From: Sutterella sp.
Lineage (GTDB): Bacteria; Pseudomonadota; Gammaproteobacteria; Burkholderiales; Burkholderiaceae_F
NCBI GenBank assembly: GCA_003488465.1
Contig: DNLN01000079.1
Location: forward strand, 7,380 to 17,245
Direction: 5' to 3'
DNA length: 9,866 nucleotides
The number at the start of each line of letters is the position of its first letter. Position 1 is the first letter of the stretch. The notes beneath the pieces were generated by a model, which saw nothing but the letters and a program-made list of their open reading frames with translations, searched no databases and was not told where the DNA came from. Shown here one piece after another: positions 1 through 4,636 of this stretch. The translations under genes and the position numbers were made by a program.

Positions 1-516
1 GCCGTGAAGACTGTTGCCGAAACGATGCGCCCCAATCCCAAGCTCGACGTGGCCCGCGTGATCCAGGACCTCGGCGTGGGCGAGGCGCTCGTGAGCTTCC
101 TTGATGAAAAGGGCCGGCCCACCATGACCGAGCGCGTCTGGATGTGCACGCCTGGCAGTCGTCTCGGCCCGGTGAACGAGCAGGAGCGAGCCGCGCTCAT
201 CAGGAACTCGCTCGTTGCCGGCGTCTACGAGAAGACCGTCAATCAGAGAAGCGCGACCGAGATGATCGGGGAGGCGCGCCAGAAGCAGGAGCAGGTGAAG
301 GCCGAGGAGGAGGCCCGCAAGCAGCAGGAAAAGAGCTCGGGCGGCGGCCTGGATGAATTCCTCTTTGGCTCTGAAGGCCCTCGCGGCGGCCACAGGGACG
401 GCCTGGTGCAGTCCGTTGCGAAGTCCGTTGTGAGAACACAGACCCGCAGGGTGGTGAACAAGGGCCTGGAAGGCCTTGTGAAGGGCATCTTCGGCATGTT
501 CACCAAGGGACGCTAG
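1..516 (+). CDS. yjgR: HerA-like ATPase/helicase C-terminus (YjgR, DUF853 family), 5'-truncated
   Basis: This is the last 171 codons of a longer gene whose start lies left of the window; the reading frame is open from base 1 and the GTG at 4 is an internal Val, not a start. What is visible matches, from memory, the C-terminal tail of E. coli YjgR: a GVGEALVSFLDEKGRP segment near residues 26-41, the SRLGPVNEQER stretch, a LVAGVYEKTV segment, a charged Glu/Lys/Gln-rich linker (about 85-115) and a terminal FLFGSEGPRGGHRDG segment followed by a basic, amphipathic tail. The family carries an N-terminal HerA/FtsK-type P-loop ATPase domain (DUF853), which is outside the window. Its cellular role is poorly defined; DNA translocation or helicase activity is inferred from the family only. 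The gene ends just before a strong hairpin terminator at 540-560, so it appears to close its transcription unit. Family assignment is firm; function is not. Confidence 0.86.
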   Translation, partial: AVKTVAETMRPNPKLDVARVIQDLGVGEALVSFLDEKGRPTMTERVWMCTPGSRLGPVNEQERAALIRNSLVAGVYEKTVNQRSATEMIGEARQKQEQVKAEEEARKQQEKSSGGGLDEFLFGSEGPRGGHRDGLVQSVAKSVVRTQTRRVVNKGLEGLVKGIFGMFTKGR

Positions 517-539
517 AGCGGTTTCTGGAGGCAAGGGAG

Positions 540-560
540 GAGGCGCTTCGGCGCCTCTTT
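540..560 (+). terminator. Rho-independent terminator after the yjgR-like gene
   Basis: A 7-bp perfect stem, GAGGCGC (540-546) with GCGCCTC (551-557), closes on a TTCG tetraloop and is followed by TTT and a pyrimidine/T-rich stretch on the plus strand. It lies 24 bases after the yjgR-like stop codon. The opposing luxR-type gene ends at 562, but no T-run follows the hairpin on that strand, so it mainly serves the plus-strand gene. Confidence 0.8.
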
Positions 561-561
561 C

Positions 562-891
562 CTATTTGCCGATGCGCTTCATGAACAAATGGAGCTCGGC
601 AAGCGTCTTTACGCCGAGCCTGCGGTATCCGCTTGCCCTGTGGCCTTCGACCGTGCGCTCGGAGATGTTCAGGCGTGAGGCCACCTGACAGTTCATGAGG
701 CCTAGCGCAACGAGCCCCAGCACTTCGGCTTCCCGGGGCGTGAGCTGGTTCCAAAGTTCAAGTTCGTGCGACGAGGCGTTCGTGCACGACCGCTGCTGCT
801 CGTCCTTTTGCACGGCGCTTGCAACGGCCGACAGAAACTGTGCTGCATTGACCGGATGAATCCAGGGCAGGGACTGAAAAATCTGACGCAT
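562..891 (-). CDS. Small stand-alone LuxR-type (GerE) helix-turn-helix regulator
   Basis: A 109-residue protein if read from the ATG at 891. In-frame GTG (903) and TTG (924) starts would add 4 or 11 residues, and no clear Shine-Dalgarno sequence decides between them. Residues 50-105 form a LuxR/FixJ-type DNA-binding domain: LTPREAEVLGL, then GLMNCQVASRLNISERTVEGH (recognition helix), then RRLGVKTLAEL. The first 45 residues show no receiver phosphorylation site, autoinducer-binding domain or PAS signature, so how it senses anything is unknown. It is probably a cytoplasmic transcription factor. It is divergent from lgt across a 120-base region with a 13-bp palindrome at 942-954, a possible operator. 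No histidine kinase lies alongside. The domain call is firm; targets and signal are unknown. Confidence 0.8.
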   Translation of the reverse strand: MRQIFQSLPWIHPVNAAQFLSAVASAVQKDEQQRSCTNASSHELELWNQLTPREAEVLGLVALGLMNCQVASRLNISERTVEGHRASGYRRLGVKTLAELHLFMKRIGK

Positions 892-941
892 GGCTTGAGG
901 CACAGGGGTTGATTGGACGGGCAAGGGGCTGATCGCTCGGA

Positions 942-954
942 GCCGCAGTGCGGC
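942..954. promoter_or_regulatory. 13-bp palindrome between luxR-type gene and lgt; candidate operator
   Basis: GCCGCA (942-947), one central G, then TGCGGC (949-954) form a perfect inverted repeat. A further copy of GCCGCA sits at 981-986, so the central TGCGGC could pair with either arm. The site is in the shared promoter region of two divergent genes, one of which encodes a DNA-binding protein. A regulatory role is inferred from position and symmetry only. Confidence 0.35.
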
Positions 955-974
955 GCATTGTCCGCGAAATGCCC

Positions 975-980
975 TATAGT
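975..980 (+). promoter_or_regulatory. Candidate -10 element for lgt
   Basis: TATAGT matches the sigma-70 -10 consensus at 5 of 6 positions and would start transcription near 987, about 25 bases before the lgt ATG. No good -35 hexamer lies 16-18 bases upstream; TTGTCC at 958-963 is only 11 bases away. This is a weak call that might depend on an activator. Confidence 0.25.
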
Positions 981-1011
981 GCCGCAGAGAATAGAACTTT
1001 TGACGTTGGTT

Positions 1012-1848
1012 ATGTTATTGCATCCTCAATTTAATCCCATTGCTCTGCAGATCGGCCCCGTGGCCGTGCACTGGTACGGATTGATGTACCTGATCGGCTT
1101 TGCGCTTTTCTACCATCTGGGAAAGCAGCGGGCGCAGGACAGCTGGCGCGGGGTGAGTCCAAGGGAGCTCGACGATCTGCTCTTTGTCGGCGTGCTCGGG
1201 GTGATTCTCGGAGGGCGCCTTGGCTTTTGCCTGTTCTATCAGCCCGACTGGTTTGCCGCGCATCCGATTGATGTCTTCAAGGTTTGGCAGGGTGGCATGA
1301 GCGCACACGGCGGAATGCTGGGCGTGTTTGCCGCAATCCTCATTCATGCGGCGGTGCACAAGAAGAGCTTCTGGGTTGTGGCGGATTTTGTCGCCCCGCT
1401 CGTTCCGCTCGGACTCATGGCCGGACGCATCGGCAACTTCATCAACGGCGAGCTCTGGGGGCGGCTGTGTTCGGACCAACTGCCCTGGTGCATGGTCTTT
1501 CCGCAGTCCGGAACGTTTGCGCCGCGCCACCCGTCCCAGCTCTACGAGGCTGGGCTCGAGGGGCTTTTGCTGTTCATCGTTCTCTGGGGAGTGTCCTACA
1601 AACGCCGCATCACGGGCGTCGTGAGCATGGTGTTCTGTCTCGGGTACGGCATTGCCCGTTTCGTCGTGGAGTTTTTCCGGGAGCCGGACAGCTATCTGGG
1701 ACTCGGGCTTTTTGGACTGTCGCGCGGACAGTGGCTCACGATCCCGCTTTTTGTGATCGCCGCCCTGATCTGGCTCGCCGTCGTGAAGCCTCCTTTGGAG
1801 GACAAGCGCCGGCGCGACAAGCTGCTGCAGGAGTTTTTGGATTCCTAG
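1012..1848 (+). CDS. lgt: Prolipoprotein diacylglyceryl transferase Lgt
   Basis: Transfers a diacylglyceryl group from phosphatidylglycerol to the lipobox cysteine of prolipoproteins, the first step of lipoprotein maturation, in the inner membrane. The 278-residue product has the family's length and several hydrophobic membrane segments. Family motifs visible are VHWYGLMYLIGF (19-30), the HGG motif with His99 (E. coli His103), GRIGNFINGELWGR (138-151) with Arg139 and Asn142 (E. coli Arg143 and Asn146), HPSQLYEA (173-180), GIARF with Arg216, and FREPD (222-226). The ATG at 1012 is chosen because the family N-terminus begins here; an upstream TTG extension would add residues unlike the family. 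No strong Shine-Dalgarno is visible. The MoeB/ThiF-like gene follows after 40 bases on the same strand, probably in one operon. Confidence 0.97.
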   Translation: MLLHPQFNPIALQIGPVAVHWYGLMYLIGFALFYHLGKQRAQDSWRGVSPRELDDLLFVGVLGVILGGRLGFCLFYQPDWFAAHPIDVFKVWQGGMSAHGGMLGVFAAILIHAAVHKKSFWVVADFVAPLVPLGLMAGRIGNFINGELWGRLCSDQLPWCMVFPQSGTFAPRHPSQLYEAGLEGLLLFIVLWGVSYKRRITGVVSMVFCLGYGIARFVVEFFREPDSYLGLGLFGLSRGQWLTIPLFVIAALIWLAVVKPPLEDKRRRDKLLQEFLDS

Positions 1849-1875
1849 CCAACCTGAGCGCGAGGCTTTCCGCTC

Positions 1876-1881
1876 AAAGGA
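1876..1881 (+). promoter_or_regulatory. Shine-Dalgarno deciding the MoeB/ThiF-like start
   Basis: AAAGGA lies 7 bases before the ATG at 1889 but only one base before the in-frame GTG at 1883, so it favours the ATG start. Confidence 0.6.
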
Positions 1882-1888
1882 CGTGTTG

Positions 1889-2641
1889 ATGCTGACCGAA
1901 AAACAGACTGAGCGCTACCAGCGCCAGATGAAGGTGCAGGGGTTTGGACAAGCCGCACAGGAAAAGCTCGCCGCAAGCACTTTTCTCGTAATCGGGGCGG
2001 GGGGCCTTGGCTGCCCCTGCGCGCAGGTTCTGGCTGCTGCAGGCGCCGGCAGAATCATCCTTGTCGACGCCGATGTCGTCGAGCGCTGCAATCTTTCAAG
2101 ACAGTTCCTGCACGTCGAGGAGCGCATCGGCATGAACAAGGCGCAGAGCGCCGCTCTCGCCTTGAAACAGATGAATCCGGATCTTGAGGTGGAGGTGTTC
2201 GCTGGATACGCCGATGAGCAGTCGCTCCCGGCGCTCGTGCGGGCTGCGGACGTCGTTGTTGACTGCTGCGACAACTCCAGGACCCGGCACGCGGTGAACC
2301 GCGCCTGTCTGGCTGCCGGCAAGCCCCTGGTGACGGGGGCGTGCCTGCGGGGCTCTGGGCAGGTCGCGGTCTTTGATTTCAGAAAGCCCGGCGGTCCCTG
2401 CTACGCCTGCGCCTTCCCCGAAGACGAGGAGAGAGATCTCAAGGCATCCGAGCATGGCGTGCTCACCGTCGCGACGGCGCTTGTCGGATCGGCCGAGGCC
2501 GCCGAGGCGATCAAGGTGGCAACCGGAGTCGGCAAGACGCTCGTCGGCAGGCTCATGCTCCTTGGAGTGCTGGAGGGCGAGGCGCAGTGCTTTAATCTGT
2601 GCGCTGATCCCGAGTGTGCCGTGTGCTCGAAAAACCGCTAA
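1889..2641 (+). CDS. HesA/MoeB/ThiF-family adenylyltransferase (E1-like)
   Basis: A 250-residue E1-like enzyme. Family members adenylate the C-terminal Gly-Gly of a small sulfur-carrier protein (MoaD, ThiS or similar) for molybdopterin, thiamine or related sulfur transfer. Visible features are RYQRQ (9-13) with the adenylation arginine finger, the Rossmann loop GAGGLG (36-41), Asp60, NLSRQ (68-72), Lys84, DCCDN (125-129), and two zinc-binding CxxC pairs, CYAC (171-174) and CAVC (243-246). The adenylation machinery is therefore complete. The segment matching the ThiF/MoeB crossover cysteine (a Cys before (x)EAGV) reads KASEHGVL, with Ala at 186, so that cysteine is missing. No moaD, thiS, moeA or thi gene is adjacent; the neighbour is lgt, with which it probably shares a transcript. 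The family is firm, but MoeB versus ThiF versus another E1-like role cannot be decided, so no symbol is given. Confidence 0.88.
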   Translation: MLTEKQTERYQRQMKVQGFGQAAQEKLAASTFLVIGAGGLGCPCAQVLAAAGAGRIILVDADVVERCNLSRQFLHVEERIGMNKAQSAALALKQMNPDLEVEVFAGYADEQSLPALVRAADVVVDCCDNSRTRHAVNRACLAAGKPLVTGACLRGSGQVAVFDFRKPGGPCYACAFPEDEERDLKASEHGVLTVATALVGSAEAAEAIKVATGVGKTLVGRLMLLGVLEGEAQCFNLCADPECAVCSKNR

Positions 2642-2665
2642 GTACCATCTCTTAGGGGTTTTTCG
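2628..2665 (+). terminator. Dyad terminator starting inside the MoeB/ThiF-like gene's last codons
   Basis: Bases 2628-2642 and 2651-2665 pair at 14 of 15 positions (one G/G mismatch at 2637/2656) around an 8-base loop. The left arm carries an A5 run and the right arm a T5 run, so it can work on either strand. The left arm covers the last few codons and the stop codon, so the RNA hairpin forms right at the gene's end. Confidence 0.75.
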
Positions 2666-2688
2666 GATTTGGCATGCATCTTGTCGCT

Positions 2689-2715
2689 GATTTTAAATGA
2701 GAATTTCATAAAATC
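2689..2715. repeat. AT-rich inverted repeat upstream of the transglycosylase gene
   Basis: GATTTTA (2689-2695) and TAAAATC (2709-2715) are perfect complements around 13 bases, which contain a further TGA/TCA pair (2698-2700 with 2706-2708). The AT-rich dyad lies about 110-135 bases before the next gene. It may be an operator or part of a promoter; no convincing -35/-10 pair with normal spacing was found. Confidence 0.35.
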
Positions 2716-2727
2716 AGATCGCCATGT

Positions 2728-2763
2728 CCGAACGCGGGCTGGGTAAGCAGTCGAAGCGTTCGG
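2728..2763. repeat. 8-bp inverted repeat, possible leader hairpin
   Basis: CCGAACGC (2728-2735) and GCGTTCGG (2756-2763) are perfect complements separated by 20 bases, within which GCT (2738-2740) and AGC (2746-2748) could form a small inner helix. No T-run follows, so it is not an intrinsic terminator. It lies in the probable leader of the transglycosylase gene. Confidence 0.4.
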
Positions 2764-2792
2764 TAAAATAACCATTTCCGCTCCCAAAAAAT

Positions 2793-2806
2793 CCTGATTT
2801 ATCAGG
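2793..2806. repeat. 14-bp palindrome just upstream of the transglycosylase start
   Basis: CCTGAT, TT, ATCAGG is a perfect 6-bp inverted repeat with a 2-base centre, 18 bases before the ATG at 2824. A TATAAC hexamer follows at 2810-2815. On the minus strand the palindrome is followed by a T6 run and could act as a weak antisense terminator; on the plus strand it could be an operator. Confidence 0.4.
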
Positions 2807-2823
2807 CCTTATAACGACACGTG

Positions 2824-3684
2824 ATGATCAAGTTCAATCAGCATGAAATCATTGCTGCCCTGGCCCGGAGAGTTCCGGATTCGGGGCGCTTTGTGCTGGT
2901 TGGACTCGCGGCGTTCTTCGCCCTGATCGCTGCGTGCCTGATCCTGGCCTGGTCGCTCGGCTCCCTGCCTGCGTACCTGGAGTATCAGCCCGTCAGCAAG
3001 CCGATCCCCGTCGGTCTGCTTTCTGGCAGCGTGGGGGACATGACTGAACCGGTAAAGACTCGCAGGCAGGCAGGGCCCCGGCCTCTCAATGAGCAGTATG
3101 TCGCCTGGTATGTCGCCCGCGGCTATCGGATCGACAGACAGTTCGCCCGCAAGGTCGTGGCCAATGCGGTGCGAGTCGGCAGGGAACTCGATGTGGATCC
3201 GCTCCTCATCCTGTCCGTGATCGCCGTCGAGTCAAGCTTCAATCCGAAGGCCCAGTCATCGGTCGGCGCCCAGGGACTGATGCAGGTTCATACCCGTGTG
3301 CACAAGGAGAAGTTCTCCGAAAAAGGCAAGCGTCGGGAACAGTTCACGGTGTATGAGAATCTGCGGGTCGGCACGAAAATCCTCAAGGGCTACATTTCTC
3401 GGGCGGGTACGGTTGCCGGGGGACTGAAGCGCTATGTGGGTGCCGCCAAACACGCAAACGACGGAGGCTACGGACAGCGCGTCATGGGCGAGTACAGAAG
3501 GCTCTGCTACGCGGCCCGCGGCAAGGTCACCTATGCGGTCAGACTGCTCTGGAAGAAGCTTGAGCCGCCGACCAGCCCGTCGCTGCTCACCGACAATCAC
3601 GGTACCTATCAGCCGTACCGGCCGTACACGAGATCTGGCGCTCCTGCGGCTCCCGGAAAGCTTCTCGTGAGCGCAGCAAACTAA
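2824..3684 (+). CDS. Membrane-anchored SLT-domain lytic transglycosylase
   Basis: Probably cleaves the MurNAc-GlcNAc bond of peptidoglycan from the periplasmic side of the inner membrane. The 286-residue product has one hydrophobic segment (about 22-45) preceded by basic residues, read as a signal anchor, then a linker and an SLT/lysozyme-like domain at about 105-230. Motifs seen are AVESSFNP (134-141) with the predicted catalytic Glu136, GAQGLMQVH (148-156), and NLRVGTKILKGY (179-190). The usual AYNAG motif is replaced by KRYVGAA (202-208). A Pro-rich, low-complexity tail follows residue 247. A GTG at 2821 is an alternative start one codon upstream; neither start has a clear Shine-Dalgarno. 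The ribonuclease gene follows after 80 bases on the same strand. The family call is strong; physiological role, and any link to the ribonuclease, are unknown. Confidence 0.87.
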   Translation: MIKFNQHEIIAALARRVPDSGRFVLVGLAAFFALIAACLILAWSLGSLPAYLEYQPVSKPIPVGLLSGSVGDMTEPVKTRRQAGPRPLNEQYVAWYVARGYRIDRQFARKVVANAVRVGRELDVDPLLILSVIAVESSFNPKAQSSVGAQGLMQVHTRVHKEKFSEKGKRREQFTVYENLRVGTKILKGYISRAGTVAGGLKRYVGAAKHANDGGYGQRVMGEYRRLCYAARGKVTYAVRLLWKKLEPPTSPSLLTDNHGTYQPYRPYTRSGAPAAPGKLLVSAAN

Positions 3685-3696
3685 GTTCTGCAGAAC
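3685..3696. promoter_or_regulatory. 12-bp perfect palindrome between transglycosylase and ribonuclease genes
   Basis: GTTCTG joined to CAGAAC is fully self-complementary with no loop, so it suits a dimeric protein-binding site better than an RNA hairpin. It starts directly after the transglycosylase stop codon, about 70 bases before the ribonuclease start. A -10-like TAAAAT follows at 3723-3728 without a convincing -35. An operator for the ribonuclease-barstar pair is inference. Confidence 0.3.
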
Positions 3697-3764
3697 AGAC
3701 GGTTTGCGATCACTCAAGTTTTTAAAATTCCTAGTGATTTTTCGTTATCAGGAGGCAGTCGAAC

Positions 3765-4325
3765 ATGAGCCTGAACCTGACAGGATATTTCAAGAAGCTG
3801 GGCGGCACGCTGGTTCTGATGGCCATGGGCTTGATGCTCCTTGCTGGAACCGTCGTCGCAACGGCGGGAGTTGCCGGCTGGGGCGCACACTCGGACAATC
3901 GAACGACGATTCTGGCCGGGCCCGAGGACGCCGCGAGAGCCATGGCTCAGAGCGCGCAGCCGGCAAGTGCTTCGCACAGCCGCGTGCAGGCGCCCTCCAG
4001 GGACGCAGCCGGACTGCCCTACATCGAACTGCGGGATCTGCCGCGCGAGGCGCTTGACACGCTGCGCCTCATCAAGCGCTCGGGCCCGTACCCCTACCAG
4101 CGCGACGGCGTCGTGTTCGGAAACTTTGAACGCAAGCTGCCTCGGCAGAAAAGGGGCTACTACACCGAATACACGGTGCGCACGCCCGGAGTGAGGACGC
4201 GCGGAGCGCGCCGGATCATCGCCGGCAAGGGCAGAACGGGAAATCCCGCCACTAGCTGCGAGTACTACTACACCGCCGATCACTATCAATCATTCTCGAG
4301 GATCAGAGAGGAGTCATGCAGATGA
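3765..4325 (+). CDS. Guanyl-specific ribonuclease, RNase Sa/barnase (N1/T1) family, exported or membrane-tethered
   Basis: An endoribonuclease expected to cut single-stranded RNA after guanosine. An ideal Shine-Dalgarno (AGGAGG, 3750-3755) lies 9 bases before the ATG. Of 186 residues, about 12-40 are a long hydrophobic stretch after a KK pair (signal peptide or uncleaved anchor), 45-82 are a low-complexity linker, and 83-186 match Streptomyces RNase Sa: LPREALDTLRLI, PYPYQRDGVVFGNFE, YYTEYTV, TPGVRTRGARRII, YYTADHYQSF. Catalytic residues of RNase Sa (Glu54, Arg65, Arg69, His85) map to Glu135, Arg146, Arg150 and His173, all present. Relative to RNase Sa there is a 7-residue insertion (within 153-167) holding Cys165, while the family's N-terminal disulfide Cys is replaced, so Cys165-Cys185 may pair instead. 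The stop overlaps the start of the barstar gene. Confidence 0.92.
   Translation: MSLNLTGYFKKLGGTLVLMAMGLMLLAGTVVATAGVAGWGAHSDNRTTILAGPEDAARAMAQSAQPASASHSRVQAPSRDAAGLPYIELRDLPREALDTLRLIKRSGPYPYQRDGVVFGNFERKLPRQKRGYYTEYTVRTPGVRTRGARRIIAGKGRTGNPATSCEYYYTADHYQSFSRIREESCR
4306..4313 (+). promoter_or_regulatory. Shine-Dalgarno that selects the barstar start
   Basis: GAGAGGAG lies within the end of the ribonuclease gene. Its AGGAG core is 8 bases before the ATG at 4322 but only 2 before the in-frame ATG at 4316, so the later ATG, which overlaps the ribonuclease TGA as ATGA, is favoured. Confidence 0.65.
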
Positions 4326-4636
4326 GTAAGAGCAAGCCAAAACAGCGTCAGATCAGCATTGACTGCTCTCATCTTGACAAGTCCGAACTGCTGCATGCGC
4401 TTTCGAACGCCCTGCATTTCGGACCGCATTTCGGCTACAACTTCGATGCGCTCTACGACAGCCTCTGGGACGACATTGAGGAAAACGGCGCACTGGAGCT
4501 GGAACTTTTGAACTGGTCCAAGATGCGCATGACCCGAAGCAACCGTCAGACGCTGATTTCAGTGTTCGAGGAGATGCAGGAGGAACTTGACCCGGGGCTG
4601 CTCCGGGTGAAGATCGTCGAGCGCATCATCGGTTAG
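4322..4636 (+). CDS. Barstar-family ribonuclease inhibitor
   Basis: A 104-residue cytoplasmic protein expected to bind and block the ribonuclease encoded just upstream. It shows the barstar core: ISIDCSHLDKSELLHALSNAL (11-31, strand and helix 1), then HFGYNFDALYDSLWDDI (36-52). In that second segment Asp42 and Asp46 correspond to barstar Asp35 and Asp39, which plug the barnase active site, and Tyr45 stands at the usual Trp38 position. An acidic C-terminal helix (82-90) is followed by the VKIVERI strand. Its start overlaps the ribonuclease stop as ATGA, so translation is probably coupled and inhibitor is made wherever toxin is made. The gene order, enzyme first and inhibitor second, differs from most toxin-antitoxin operons. 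Its 3' end overlaps the convergent rsmE by 4 bases. Confidence 0.93.
   Translation: MSKSKPKQRQISIDCSHLDKSELLHALSNALHFGPHFGYNFDALYDSLWDDIEENGALELELLNWSKMRMTRSNRQTLISVFEEMQEELDPGLLRVKIVERIIG

Noticed and set aside
4..516. Reading the first gene as a complete 170-residue protein starting at GTG 4
   Set aside because: The frame is open to base 1 and the sequence matches the internal C-terminal part of YjgR/DUF853 proteins, so it is a truncated gene, not a small one.
958..980. lgt promoter pairing TTGTCC with TATAGT
   Set aside because: The spacer is only 11 bases; only the -10-like element was kept, at low confidence.
1284..1889. A 201-codon plus-strand open frame inside lgt
   Set aside because: Out-of-frame shadow, rich in Arg, Gly and Ala; lgt in the other frame has all family motifs.
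2681..2714. Promoter with TTGTCG (2681-2686) and TAAAAT (2709-2714)
   Set aside because: The spacer is 22 bases, too long for a normal sigma-70 promoter.
2784..2810. Minus-strand intrinsic terminator (palindrome plus T6 run)
   Set aside because: Stem is at most 6 bp with almost no loop, and no minus-strand gene lies immediately upstream of it; kept only as a palindrome.
3685..3696. Palindrome as a LexA/SOS box
   Set aside because: GTTC-N4-GAAC is not the known proteobacterial LexA consensus (CTGT-N8-ACAG) and is the reverse arrangement of the Gram-positive one, so no specific regulator can be named.
3714..4289. A 191-codon minus-strand open frame over the ribonuclease gene
   Set aside because: The plus-strand frame has an excellent Shine-Dalgarno and all RNase catalytic residues; the antisense frame shows no motif and would lack a sensible promoter context.
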